Source: Rhizoclosmatium globosum (taxonomy: Eukaryota; Chytridiomycota; Chytridiomycetes; Chytridiales; Chytriomycetaceae). Taken from it: DNA of 64,000 nt. The DNA is taken from contig MCGO01000001.1 in NCBI GenBank assembly GCA_002104985.1, positions 806,001 to 870,000 of the forward strand, given 5' to 3'. Both the position numbers and the translations under genes were made by a program. Every line of letters begins with the position of its first letter. Within the stretch, counting starts at the first letter, position 1. Below are positions 9,558 through 22,000 of the stretch, piece after piece. The notes beneath the pieces are model-generated. The model did not search any database and was not told the DNA's origin. It worked only from the letters and a program-made list of their open reading frames with translations.

Positions 9558-11973
9558 ATGTCAAACCATCGTCTATCCACAGCCCTCGGCGCTTTCCCCA
9601 TCTTCCAAACCGACAATCCATCTCATCTATCTTGTCCTCACCAACATCGAAAGGCTCAAACCTCGCCGCTAATTATCGAAAGAATGATGAAAACTCGTGT
9701 GGAACGAGGGAGTATCAGTATGACCTCTGGAAGGAATATTGCTACGGGACGAAGTCCACTCAACATGTCCACCCAAAATGCTGCTATAGCTGCACAAGTA
9801 CGAAGACCAGGCGGCTTACAACACGCCTTCAGTCGAGACGTGTCGGTGTCGAGTAGCTTTATTTCGCTTGATCGAAAAGTCAGGGGATTTGATGCGGTCA
9901 CAACTCAGCTTTCACAGCAGGCCACCAAAGATGTCATCAAGAAAGCACATGAAACGAACGGAGAACCTATAAAGGGACCCATGATTCTTGAAATGGTTGG
10001 AAATTATTTCTTCACTGTCGTGTTCTGGCTGTCGCGAATCAAACAAACTGGGCTCCGTATATACGTTTTATATGGCTTTTATATATATAGTGATTTCTTT
10101 TGGGGTGGTTCAGATTACACGGATAGCTCATTCAAAGAATGACAGTGCCAACATTCAGTTTTATTTGTCCTTGATACCATTTGCCTGCTACATATTCATC
10201 TCTCGCGAAGCTCATTTAATAGCCTTTCTCCTATGGTACATAACGTTTATGTTGATATACCTGCAGTCGGGTTTACCGGAATGGAAAAGAATATTACAAT
10301 ATACGGACTTGTAAGTTTCCTCTGACTTATCTGATCGACTCATATATTCAATCAAAAACACCACAGATATGCCTCTTTATTTATTCTGCACCTTAGTTGT
10401 CATGGTAGCATTTTATCAAGCTAGTTGTAGTTTTGCAGTTTGTGGGCAACCACTGACCCCACCATCAGCTACCAAAACGAAATTATGATATCATTAGCTG
10501 CAATTGCCTTAACAGGAAACATTATTCTCGTCGATCAATACATCAAACTAAACGCCGCCACACTGCTCGAACGCGATTATTCCTCAAACAGCTGTACAAC
10601 ACAAATGTCGAGCTTCGAAAACAATTACGGAAAGAGAATCGAATGAACGTAGTTGATTTGGATCCCCACTCACAAAAGTGTTACAGATCTTGCATGATGT
10701 CAAGGAAGAAACCTCAGATAAACTTATGGTGAAAGAATTGGATCGGATTATGAAAGTTCTGCATTCGGATCAGTTGTATACTCCTGACTGTTTCAGAAAT
10801 CTGCCGATGCAGATGTCGGGGAATGGTTGAAAGGAATGATGCAGACTGCCAAAACTGATCTCTATGTAGCACCAAAGCCAACGGTGCAGCACTGTTAATC
10901 CGATGGTACATTTTCGTTGACACCGGAAGATCCGATATCTTTGCAAGAGACGCGAGTGTTTGAACTCTTGAAGAACATTGATGATTCGAACTTTGATGTC
11001 GCCACTGTGGAAACAGAATCTGACGGGCGTGTATTGTTCTATGTCGGATACTATCTATTCGCAAAACATGACTTACTGAGCCGACATAAAATACCCGAAG
11101 CAACATTCCGAAACTGGTTAATGCGAATAGAAGCCGGATACCGAGGCAACAACCCCTACCACAACGCAATCCACGCCGCCGATGTAGCCCACTCCATGAA
11201 CTACTACATAACACGCACCCGAATATGGCCCAACATCACCCCCGAAGAACAACTCGCCTCCTTCATCGCCGCCATAATCCACGACTTCATGCATCCAGGC
11301 GTAAACAACGCCTTCCTCGTCAACTCCACAGACCCCCTCGCCATTCGATACAACGACACATCCGTCCTCGAAAACTTCCACTGCGCAACAGTCTTTGAAA
11401 TCATGGACGCAAACCCAGACCTCAACATCCTCAAATCCCTCACCCAGACTCCCAAAAACAAGTCCGCGAGACGATAGTCTCGGCCGTGCTTGCCACGGAC
11501 ATTGCGATGCATTTCGATTGGATCGGGAAGTTCAAGAATAAAATGGGGGTGAGTGGGGGTGGGATTAATTTCGAGGTTAAATTGGATCGACGGCTTTTGA
11601 TTAATATGGCTATTAAATGTGCGGATGTGAATAATCCGTCGAAGCCGTTGGTTTCGTGTAAGCGTGGACGGATAAGATTATGGAAGAGTTTTTTAGGCAG
11701 GGGGATGAAGAGAAGAAGCGGGGATGCAGGTTTCTATGTTTATGAACCGGCTGAACACGGATATTCCGAAATGTCAGATTGTACGTGAATTTTTTTGGGT
11801 GTTTCCTATTTATTACTAATCTTGTGGGTTAGGGGTTTATTGACTTCATCGTGTTTCCGCTCTTTGATGTGTGGGCTCTCTTTATGCAGGAAGACCTCTC
11901 GACACAAATGCAGAATATAGCCCTGAACAAACAGTATTGGAAAGATCAAACAATAGTACAACCGCAAACATAA
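9558..11973 (+). CDS. Membrane-anchored 3',5'-cyclic nucleotide phosphodiesterase (class I)
   Basis: Hydrolyses cAMP and/or cGMP. The N-terminal third is basic and Ser/Thr-rich, then carries several membrane segments (YFFTVVFWLS, YMAFIYIVISFGVVQI, FYLSLIPFACYIFIS, LIAFLLWYITFMLIYL, MISLAAIALTGNIILV). A linker/coiled region follows, then the PDEase I catalytic domain with YHNAIHAADVAHS, AAIIHDFMHPGVNN and NDTSVLENFHCA, the metal-binding signatures, and KCADVNNPSKP plus GFIDFIVFPLFDVWALFMQE at the end. Apparent single-base losses lie near 10060, 11470 (before ETIVSAVLATD) and 11722 (in a G run before MQVSMFMNRLNTD). Start codon not certain. In zoospores such an enzyme could shape cyclic-nucleotide signals; that role is inference. 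Confidence 0.85.
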
Positions 11974-12041
11974 TAAAGTAAACAACTGTATCTACATCCT
12001 TCTATACTCTTTTTTGTTTTTTTCTAGCACATAATCATCGA

Positions 12042-13274
12042 ATGTCTTCGAATTGGAAGAAGCTACTCCCTACCATCTCTGGAAGCAAGAGTTCCAAAGG
12101 ATCAGCTCCAAATACTAAGGAAGTTAAGGCCGTACCAGCAGTAAAACCGACAACGAAGGTTGGGAAACCTGAATCGACCAAGAAGGCCTCTACAAAACCT
12201 GCAACCACCACCAAACCTCCGAAAGTCGTAGAAGAAAAGAAGGCTGATCCTGTTGTAGTTGTTGACAAGCCAAAGAAGGTCAAACGAAAAGTAGACGAAG
12301 ATGACTTCTTGGACGCTATTCTCCTGGGATCAAAGAAGAGGTGAGGGATTAGAAACATCAGAATTCTGTTAACCATAATTCAAATAGAGCATTGATGAAG
12401 GAAGCAAAGTCTGTATTGGGGCAGAGCCGATCGTAATGGAACCAACACCAGTTCCAGAGAAACAACCAGCGCCGCAAAAGAAAGAGGAACCTAAACCTGT
12501 AGTAGTTGATGAGCAATCAAAAGAGTTGGAAGCAGAGAGGAAATCTGCTTTGAGTATCTTGGATTCCATTCTGGCTGGAGAACCCACCAAACCAGAACCA
12601 CTAAAAGAGTTTCTCCCAAAGAAGGTGGACGCGGATCCTTCAACTCTTTCTCAAGAAACATTACCAAGTACGTTTTTAAGTTCATTTTTCTTTCTGGGGG
12701 TTAACTCCCTGTTCTAAACAGAGTTGGAAAATACCTTGCTATCGATTGTGAAATGGTGGGTGTGGGCCACCACGGCGAACAATCCGCACTTGCACGTGTA
12801 TCAATTGTCAATTTCCACGGACACCCACTCCTGGATACGTATGTGATTCCTCAAGAAAAGGTCACGGACTACAGAACCCATGTTTCCGGTATCACTCCTG
12901 AACTACTAGACCCACGCAAAACACCGAACGTCATGAAATTCGATGAAGTCCAAAAACTAGTCTCTGACTTGATCCAAGACAAGATTGTTGTTGGGCATGC
13001 CATCAAGAACGATTTCCAGGCTTTGTTGCTTGACCATCCGCGACGACTTGTTCGCGACACGTCTGAATTTAAGCAGTTTAAGGCTATGGCAAGGGGACGA
13101 AAACCGGCGTTGAGGAAATTGGCGAAACAGATTTTGAATTTGGATATTCAGAGTGGTGAGCACTCGTCTGTGGAGGATGCACGTGTGACGATGATGATTT
13201 ATAAAAATATAGAACGGAGTGGGAGAGTAGTATTGCGAGGAGGGTGCCAAAGAAGGCAAATAAACTATGTTTGA
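12042..13274 (+). CDS. REX4: RNA exonuclease 4 (REX4-like, DEDDh)
   Basis: A 3'-5' exonuclease of the REX4/ISG20 group that acts in pre-rRNA processing in the nucleolus. A Lys/Pro-rich N-terminal region ([20 protein letters not shown] and on) leads, after two introns (about 12341-12390 and 12670-12722), to the nuclease: [13 protein letters not shown] (D, E), [17 protein letters not shown] (D), RDTSEF and [13 protein letters not shown] (H, D), the complete DEDDh set. [15 protein letters not shown] and [11 protein letters not shown] match REX4. A base is apparently missing in the C-terminal helix before EWESS, so the true stop (13274 or slightly different) is uncertain. Confidence 0.9.
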
Positions 13275-13458
13275 ATCGATTGTTTATTTGGAATATCATG
13301 CAGTTACAATGCAAATTTAGAATCTCCCTGCACTGCTTTTACTCTCTGCTGCTGAATATAATAATAAAAGAAAGGAACTCCCACTCCGCAAATGGAATAT
13401 GCAAGTCGAGACTGAATAACCGAATAAATCCAAATTACAGCCACTCCAGCCATTTGAA

Positions 13459-14091
13459 TCATACACCAAAAGGTTCGTGCTCCTCAGGTGCCGAAACTTT
13501 GATCAGATACACTCCAGCAGCTGCAGCCGAGATGGCAAAGCCAATTTGCATGAGAAAATGGGCCTTCAGCTTTGATGTGGTATAAATAACGATAAACAAG
13601 GCAATAAAGAAGGGCGGCACATGTGTTGCCACGTATGAGATTGTATACTTTGTTTCGAGAGCGTATTGCACATGATCACGTATTCAAGACACGTGTGCAG
13701 TAGCGTAAGTGGAATTGTGAGTAATATTGTTGTAAATACGAGGTCATCATTGGCGTCTGAGTCTGAGGGAGTTGGAGAAGGGCTGAGGTCGACAAGGGGT
13801 TTTCTGGCAGTGGATGCAGTATCATCATCGTCATCATCGTCGTCGTCGTCATCTTCGCTACCACTATCAAATCCGTCTTCATCAGAGTCAAACAGGTACT
13901 TTGGCTTTGTTGGTTTCTCTGAAGTAGGGCCCATTGCTGAAGCTTGAGCAGCTCTTTCGCACGGAGCTTGTTCATGATGCCAGTCTAAGTCAACTGTTAA
14001 TTTGTAAGCACTTCAGACAAATCGCGTTTACCTCTTCAATGAGACGCATCTGCTCCTCCTGCGTGATGCTCAGCTCTTCCAATTTTGGCAT
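13459..14091 (-). CDS. Small acidic-headed multi-pass membrane protein
   Basis: Function unknown; the layout resembles small fungal membrane proteins such as the DUF7719 group, but this is only an impression. Exon 1 reads MPKLEELSITQEEQMRLIEE, an intron follows (14031-13987), then TGIMNKLRAKELLKLQ, MGPTSEKPTKPKYLFDSDED, an Asp run of 11 residues and three to four hydrophobic segments (LVFTTILLTIPLTLLHTCL, HVPPFFIALFIVIYTTS, FLMQIGFAISAAAAGVYL), ending EEHEPFGV. Two apparent single-base losses separate the frames (before MGPTSEK and before DHVQYALE). Start chosen at the Met of exon 1, 31 bp from the divergent FET-like gene. Confidence 0.6.
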
Positions 14092-14122
14092 CTTTGTTGT
14101 TGTTCAACAAAATCCTGCACGA

Positions 14123-15766
14123 AATGTCTGGGCAACCACCTTCCGGAACGAGGATCCCTACGCCCAGTACGGCGGCTACGAAGCCTACACAGCCATGTGG
14201 GCTCAGTACTACGCCGCACAGGCTGCTCAGGGCGGAGGCGCGGGCGCAGCAGGCGGTCAAACTGGTTCGGTTTTTCGTATTTTTGGCAACAACGCACTCT
14301 TTCGGTGCTTGTTGCCTTCTGGTCAAGGTGTTAAATACTTCAATATATTCTATATACAATCACACCTCTCCTTCCCCTCTCTCTGTCTGGTATCGGTACT
14401 GGTTGCTTCGGTATGTTTGTTTTCGTTCAATTAAAAAAGGTGCTGCTTCCTCCTCTGCTCCTTCTAGTGGAAATGAGCAGGGCGGTAGAAACTACAACAG
14501 CGGATCGTATGGAGGCAACGAATCTCAATCCTCTGGTGGCGGAGGCTATGGCTCATATGGTGGTGGGAACCGTGGAAACTACGGTTCTTCTGCACAAGGA
14601 TCCAGCACCAACAATGTCCCACTTGGCGTACGTGGTGGAGCTTCGTCTTCCTCCGCTTCGTCGTCTGGAGTCCCTGAAGGGAAACAAGAGGATACGATTT
14701 ACATTACTGGTCTTCCTGACACTGTCACTGAAGACTCGTTGGCCCAACACTTTGGTCAAATTGGAATCATCAAGGTTTATTTGCCTTCAATTGTGTTTCC
14801 CTATGCTATTGTAATCTGACTTTCGATGTTTTCGCGTTTACCGCCTATTTCAGACGGACAAGAAGCTCCGTCCTCCTGGCCCCAAGATTTGGATTTACCG
14901 CGACAAAGCCTCTCAAATTCCAAAAGGAGACGCCACCTTGAGTTATGAGGATCCACCAGCTGCTCAGGCTGCCATTAAATTCTTTTCTGGTACTACTCCA
15001 TACATAACCACATCCTTTTGTCAATGATGTTGAGGAGCTCATTACATTTTGCACGTGTACAGGAAAATCATTCCCAGGCGGAGGTGTAATTACCGTTGTT
15101 CTTGCGGACGCTCCAGCAGGTGCAATCAAATTTGCGGAAAGTGGAGGCCGCGGTGGTGGCCGTGGAGGCAGAGGGGGTGGTCGTGGAGGATTTGGTGATC
15201 GCGGTGGATACGGCGGAGGCGGTGGCGGTCGTGGCGGACCACCTGGTGGAGGGAGGGTGACTGGGAATGCCCTAGCTGTTCCAACAAGAACTTTGCCAGA
15301 AGATTTGAGTGTAATCGCTGTCAAACTCCCCGTCCTGCTGGACAGGTGGAGGTAGCTTCGGTGGTGGCGGCGGTGATGGTCCACGTGGCCCACCACAGCC
15401 TAGAGAGGGTGATTGGAATTGGGAAGGTGCGTGAATCGATTTCAGTTTATTTGATGGGTAATAATTCTGTTTATCAGTTGTGGCAATACTAACTTTGCTC
15501 GCCGTCACGAATGCAACAAATGTCAAGCTCCCAAGCCAAACGATGGCGGCAGTGGAGGTGGCCGCTCTTACGGCGGTGGAAGTGACCGCGGTGGACGTGG
15601 TGACTATGGCAATGATCGCGGCGGCGGCGGTGGTGGTGGTTATGGCGATCGAGGCGGTGATCGAGGTGGTTACAACAGCGGAGGTAGAGGTGGGGGCGAC
15701 AGAGGGGGTGATTATGGCGACCGTCGGAGAGATGACAGAGGCGACAACCGTCACCGTCCTTACTAA
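14123..15766 (+). CDS. FET/TAF15-like RNA-binding protein (prion-like head, RRM, RGG, two RanBP2 zinc fingers)
   Basis: Probably a nuclear RNA-binding protein. Order: a Gln/Gly/Ser/Tyr-rich head (MSGQPPSG.., [40 protein letters not shown]), an RRM ([40 protein letters not shown]), an RGG box ([16 protein letters not shown]), a RanBP2-type finger ([20 protein letters not shown]), a Gly-rich spacer, a second finger after an intron ([15 protein letters not shown]) and a C-terminal RGG/YGD tail ending NRHRPY. This is the domain order of FUS/EWS/TAF15 with an additional finger. Apparent single-base losses occur before EDPYAQYG, before the first finger and at the second finger's splice junction. 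Confidence 0.85.
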
Positions 15767-15924
15767 TTGTTTGCTCAATTTAATATCTTTTGGGTGTTCA
15801 GTTTTTACAAATGAATCCTTATTGATTGAAACTTTGAGAGAAAGTGATAAAAACTATAATATGCTTCTTCATGCATAATATATAATCAAATTGGCCAAAA
15901 CCGCACCACATTACAACAAAGTTC

Positions 15925-18807
15925 CTAATACTCAACATCCATTCTCTCTGGACCATCCAATTTCTGCACCCGTACTACAATTTCTTCCTCATCCAAAGCC
16001 TGTGAGGCAGCATTGTTTGGTCGCTTTGTACCTCTTGGTCCAACTTCACGATCCTTCTTTTCAGCAGCTGTTTCGATTGTAGCCAAACTGTAATCCAACA
16101 GCTCTCCCGAAACCAACATTCGAGAAAGTTGAGTTACAACTTTCTTTTCCAAGTAACGTCTGAGAGGACGAGCACCATAGTGAGGGTCGTAGGATGCGTT
16201 CAAAATTGCCTTGGCAGCAGCATCTGTCATTTCAAGTTTGATGTTACGTGCTTCCAGGCGTTGTGAAATGTGTGCAAGCTGAGTGAATACAATCTTTTGT
16301 AGTTCTGGAAACAAATGTTAGTATGATTAGTAAATAATGAGCAAGTAACTCACGAGTTTGTCTCAGTGGCGAGAAGACGACAACATCAGTGATACGGTTG
16401 AGGAGTTCAGGCTTGAAGTGCTTCTTGACTTCTTTCATAACACGATCATGGACCTCTTCGTTGACTTCATCGACTTCCTGCAATGTGCACTTCCAATATT
16501 GGAGGTCATGATGACAACAGTGTTGGTAAAGTCAACAACACGCCCTTGGCCATCAGTCAAACGGCCATCATCAAGAACTTGCAAGAGGACATTCAAAACT
16601 TGAGGATGAGCCTTTTCGATTTCGTCAAGCAAAACGACGGAGTATGGACGACGACGAACAACTTCGGTAAGTTGACCTCCAGAATCATAACCAACATAAC
16701 CTGGAGGTGCACCAATCAATCGAGCGACTGAATGTTGCTCCATATATTCAGACATATCAAATCGAACGAGCCCTTTCTTGTCGTCATCAAACAGTTCGAA
16801 TGCAAGGCTTTTGCGAGTTCAGTCTTTCCGACACCTGTTGGACCAAGGAACAAGAAGGAACCAATTGGTTGGTTCTTTCCTGAAAGACCAGCACGAGATC
16901 TGAGAATTGCTGCAGCAACAGCATCAACAGCTTCATCTTGACCAACAACTCTCTTGTGGATGGCTTCAGCGAGATTCAACAGACGCTCGGTTTGGCTTTT
17001 GTTAAGGCGTTCGACTGGGATTCCGGTCCATCTGGCAACAACTTCCATAATTTGGTCTGGGTTGACGTTCTCTGAGAAAAGGGGTCTTCCACCTTCTGAT
17101 CTTTCGGCCCGCACTTTCTTTCTTCGGCATGGAGTTTTTCGAGCTTCTCAATCTTGGCCTTGAGATCCGGAACTGCACCATACTTCAAATCAGCCGCCAA
17201 AGAAAGGTCGTAGTTGGCTTCAGCGTTAGAAATCTTGATTTTCAATTCGTCCAGCTTGTTCTTGAGTTCACGAATATCATCCAAACGACCTTTCTCGGAC
17301 TGGTAACGAAGCTTAAGTGGCTTGAGCTCCTCCTTGATTTTTGACATTTCTTCCTTGACCTTTTCGAGTCTACCCTGCGATGCGGCATCCTTTTCCTTAG
17401 CAAGTGCAGTGGCTTCAATTTCGAGTTGCAAGTGTTTGCGTTCAAGAATATCGATGGCTTCAGGCTGAGAGTCAAGCTGGACACGTGTAGATGCACACGC
17501 TTCATCAACAAGGTCAATGGCCTTGTCTGGCAAGAATCGGTTGTGATAAACGATCAGCCAAAGTGCGCGGTAACGAGTGCAGTATCGCTGATGCTAACAC
17601 CATGGTACGTTTCATATTTCTCACGAAGTCCACGAAGGATAGAGATTGTGTTTTCGACGGTTGGTTCGGGGACAAGAACTTGCTGGAATCTTCTCTCAAA
17701 GGCGGCATCTTTCTCGACATACTTTTGATATTCGGCAAGAGTTGTTGCACCAATCAGCCTGAGTTCTCCACGAGCGAGCATTGGCTTGAGCAAGTTTGCG
17801 GCATCCATAGCTCCCTGGACTTTCCAGCACCGAGAACCAAGTGAATTTCGTCAATGAAGAGAATAATTCCACCATCTGCATCTTTGACTTCCTTCATGAC
17901 AGCCTTCAAGCGCTCCTCAAATTCTCCTTGATATTTAGCACCGGCAATCAAGGAACCCATATCCAGCGAAAAGAGTTTGGCTTGCAACGACTCTGGAACA
18001 TCTTTTCGCACAATTCGTTGGGCAAGTCCTTCAACGATGCAGTTTTTCCGACACCAGGCTCTCCAATAAGGACTGGGTTATTTTTAGTGCGTCTGATTTA
18101 GATGTTAGTTTCATAACGTTACGAAAGTTGTAAAGCTAGCAATAACTCACCTTGCCACACCCGAATAACACGTCTGATTTCCTCATCACGTCCAATTACT
18201 GGGTCCAGCTTTCCTTCCTTGGCAAGCGCAACAAGATCAATAGCATACTTTGATAACGCCTCATACTGAGCATCTGAAGATTTAGAGTCCACGCGCCGGT
18301 TCCTCGCACAGACTGGATTGCCTGTTCCAACGACTTCTTGTTCACGCCAGCTTCCGACAGCGCCGCAAATCCCTCACGGTCCTCCAGAATGGCCAGGAGA
18401 ACATGATCAATAGCGAGATGCGAGTCGTTTTGGCGTTTTCTGAAGTCGTCGGCCAGACGGATCGCTTTCAGGGACGTCTGCGAGAAGGCGAGGTTGTCTG
18501 GCGCGGGCGATTGCGACGGGTACTTGAGCATTGTTGATTTGAGTCTGCGCTCGACGATGGACGGGTCGGCGCCGGCTTTTGAGATAACTGAACGGAAGAA
18601 GCCGTCCTGGTCTTCGTTCATCGCGTTTAATATGTGCACGGGCGTTACGGATACGTGCCCAAAGTCACGCGCGAGGTCTTGAGCCTGGTTGAGTCAAGCG
18701 TGTTAGTTAGGAACTGGCACTAGAATTGAAGACTGATGATGACGGAAACTCACCTTCTCAAGCAACGCGCTGGTCTTGTCTGTAAACGTCTCTGGATTGA
18801 GTGACAT
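15925..18807 (-). CDS. HSP104: HSP104/ClpB-type disaggregase
   Basis: An AAA+ hexameric chaperone that rescues proteins from aggregates with Hsp70. Start [20 protein letters not shown] (18807), with no mitochondrial presequence, so it is probably the cytosolic HSP104 rather than HSP78. In order: Clp-N repeat ([18 protein letters not shown]), NBD1 Walker A GEPGVGKT and [15 protein letters not shown], Walker [30 protein letters not shown], middle coiled coil ([18 protein letters not shown]), NBD2 with [14 protein letters not shown], Walker [27 protein letters not shown] and a C-terminal small domain ending ERMDVEY. At least eight apparent single-base losses break the frame (near 18296, 18034, 17818, 17560, 17112, 16802 and 16490 among others), yet conserved residues resume directly in the next frame each time. 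Confidence 0.93.
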
Positions 18808-19011
18808 TTCTGTTTTTGGAAGAAGGAGGAGGCATGGCCACGTGTTTTTGTATTGTTTCAGGTTGATGTTCTGGAGGGTTCTACCACTCTCCAGTGTAAT
18901 CCTGACTAACCGTCATATTGATTCAGAAATCTGTTGTCCATCTGAACTGTCCTACATTCCTTTCACTCTGTCTAATTATACGCTTAGGACGCACAAAAGC
19001 AACTGAATAGT
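18808..19011. other. Intergenic: HSP104 5' flank and CFAP65 3' flank
   Basis: The 5' flank of HSP104 might be expected to carry heat-shock elements. The inverted GAA/TTC blocks near 18810-18830 (TTCTGTTTTTGGAAGAAGGA) are weakly compatible but not convincing. Confidence 0.25.
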
Positions 19012-22000
19012 TTATTTTGAATCAGGCCATAGCATTAAACAGTCTTTCGTTACGTCAAACTCTAACGCATTTGCCTCTTGAATAAGGTTGAAAATCGTGC
19101 TTTCGAGAATAGACTCGAGCATATTCTGGAACGGAGCGGAGCTGTACTGGTGTAAGAACAATCGGAATGAAACTGAACAACTAACCTTAGAATACAAGCA
19201 TTCATTTGCTTCTGCTTGTCTGTGTCCGCGTCGTATGTGACTGTGCAGTGCCGGATGCCACCGGAAAGATTCCGTTTCTGCTCCTGCTACTGATTTGGGC
19301 AAAGTATGGCAAGGGATCCATATTTTCAGGCAGCATCAGTGACTGCACTTCAACATCTTGAATAATATCATCCAACATATTTGATAGGAGGTCTTTGCAT
19401 AAGTTTCTTTGTTGATTATCGTTAAATGCCTGAGCTATGGGTTAGTCACTTTTTTAAGTGGTAGTGGACTCTTACTTGATGACTGCTCTCCACTTGATCG
19501 TATTTAGATGGAGGAGCACGGAAAAATTGATCATATCCAGTGAACAATGATCTGAATTGATCAGGTGGCTGAATATTGGCGTGAATAGTGACATAAAGTG
19601 GATAGAATGTCGGTTCAGGTGGAATGTTGCTGAAATCAATCCCACAATCCAGAGGTTTATGTGAAACAGCTCCACTTTCAAGACCCAACAAATCGGGCAC
19701 AGATGAAGCATCAGGCTTTGTAGTTCCAAGAATATCAGGTAAAGGATTGTACTTGCTTCCTCTAAGTGTGTGCTTTGACTTTCCGGCACTACCGAGAAGC
19801 TGCTTGGAATGTGCAGTTGAGACTCTCGAATCTATCATCAAACGACCTTCTCTTTGAGCAACCCGAACATCTTCCTTAAACTTTTCAAATGCAGCCTGCA
19901 GTATATCGATTAATTTTATGCTCGAGAATAATGATAGTAATTAACCTTTTCCGTTTCATTGAAAATTTGGCACTCAATGTCGAAATTGAACAATGTTGAT
20001 TCTTCCGTTGGTGTGAAAATAACCTTACACACTACACTCTCTCCTGGACCTAGTTCACCAGAAGCAGGAATCACTTTCACGGATGGACTAGTTCCCCACA
20101 TTTCCACTGGGAATACCCAATTGAAGGAAAGATCATCCGTCTCCGAAATATTGCGAATAACCAAAAGTTCTCGGAGTTGATTACCAATTGGGATATTACC
20201 CAGATTGATGTGCTCCTTTGAAATCACGGCGATTTGCTTATCCATCGGAAGAATTTGAACTTGTGGAATGTGGTCATCAAACTTCGGACTGGTTTTGCTC
20301 CCGTCGATTGGCTTAAAATTCCGATTAACACAGATATTCACAAACAACAATTCAATACCTCTTCTTTTCCTTCTCCAACAAACGTTATTATAGTTGTTTG
20401 ACCATCATCTGTTGTAACTGGAATATCAACAGAATACTCCTTCACTTCAAGCGGCCTGAAGATCCACCTAATGTATTCAACGGCTCCAGGTGCCAAGCTG
20501 CCTGAAGTTTTACTGCACTTAAAAATGTCAAAGTCTTTTTCCTTCGACTTGAGTTTCTTGAGTGGGGACAAGTCGATGTTGTATGAGAGATGAAGGAGTC
20601 CACTATTCGCCAGTCGGAAATGCTGAACTGGAGGCGTAAGGCAGCCAATAGATACAGGCTCAAACACATGTCGTGAAGACGGAAAGAATAAGCACTTCTG
20701 TTCAAGAGGAATGCAGTTTCCAACAAAGTATAGTACGATTTCTTTTCCAGCTCGTGTAGAGCCATTTTTCAGTTTGAAAATGACAGGAAGCTTGTGGAAT
20801 CCAGGGAATTTATGGTTATAGGACATTATAATGTGTGCCGACTCTCCTGGGTTCAGAATTCCAGTCTTTACCATAAACAATATTAGCATTGCAAATCGAC
20901 AAACCCAGACTCATACCTTTGGATAAATAGTGAAAAGATTATTGTCCAAGATCAAATTCGTATGTAACTGTTCTTCAGTGTAATCTCCCGGATCTGCCCA
21001 GTTTTCAACTTCAACCTCCAAATCATTTGGGAAGTAATAAATCCATTCGACAGGAACAACACCTGGATTCATCAAACTCATATGAATAACAGCTGGTTGA
21101 GCGTTAACAGGTGCTGCGCCAAAATTGAAGTCGAGAGAAGGAGGTTCCTTGAATTCTCCACCACTTACACCGTCCGTCGGAAACTCAAACTCTTCTTCCA
21201 ATTCCTGGATGGCAGATATATTGGTAGTTCCAATTTCGACGGACCGAAGCATTTCGTTGAAAGTGTTTAGGTTGAAAAACTTCCAGAGAAGGTTCTTGCC
21301 AAGACCTTCTGATCGAACGTCAGTTACTTGAACAATTGGATAGACTCCTAGTGCTCTGATGTCGCACAAATGGAATCGTTGCTCACGAGGAACGATACTC
21401 AATGAGTGGATTGAAGCTCGAGCTAAAGCTGCTTTACTCTGAGTCTTCATTTTGTAGTAGATGCGATACTCGTGGCTATATTGCTCTCTTACACATGCAC
21501 GAATTTTGAGGACTTGATTAGATCGAGCCGGGAAGACATCCGCACTTTCGATAACTTCGAATTCGGATTCTCGGATACTGTTTGGAACTCTGGTTTCAAG
21601 TATTTGATCGTCTTTAGTTCCATCCAATGCAACTGAGTCCATTCCTGGCAAGTCGAGACGGTAGACTTCAAGATCGTAAAATACGTCACAGTCGGATGGA
21701 TTGAAGATCACAATTTCCTTTTCTACGATTGTGTTTACAAGAATAGCGTCGAAGTCCAACACATTTGGCTCCGCTGTTATAGCTGCTTGTGTTCCGGTTC
21801 CAACAACAGTCAATGTCGTTCTCTTGCTGCGCACTTCGCATAAAGTTTCGTTTTCTAAAAACAACGCTAATAAGATTTTGGATTCTGACAACTCACATTC
21901 TTACCTTCAGGTGCAAGAGAATAATAGCAAGGGATTTTTAGTAGCCAGTTCTTCTCCGTATTCGGACAGAACACACAAGTAAGTGTGGTAGACTTGTTTG

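Noticed and set aside
15925..18807. HSP104 as a pseudogene
   Set aside because: All lesions are one-base losses with conserved residues on both sides and both Walker A motifs intact; the pattern is shared by many conserved neighbours.
18808..18835. Heat-shock elements upstream of HSP104
   Set aside because: Only loosely matching GAA/TTC blocks; not enough to call.
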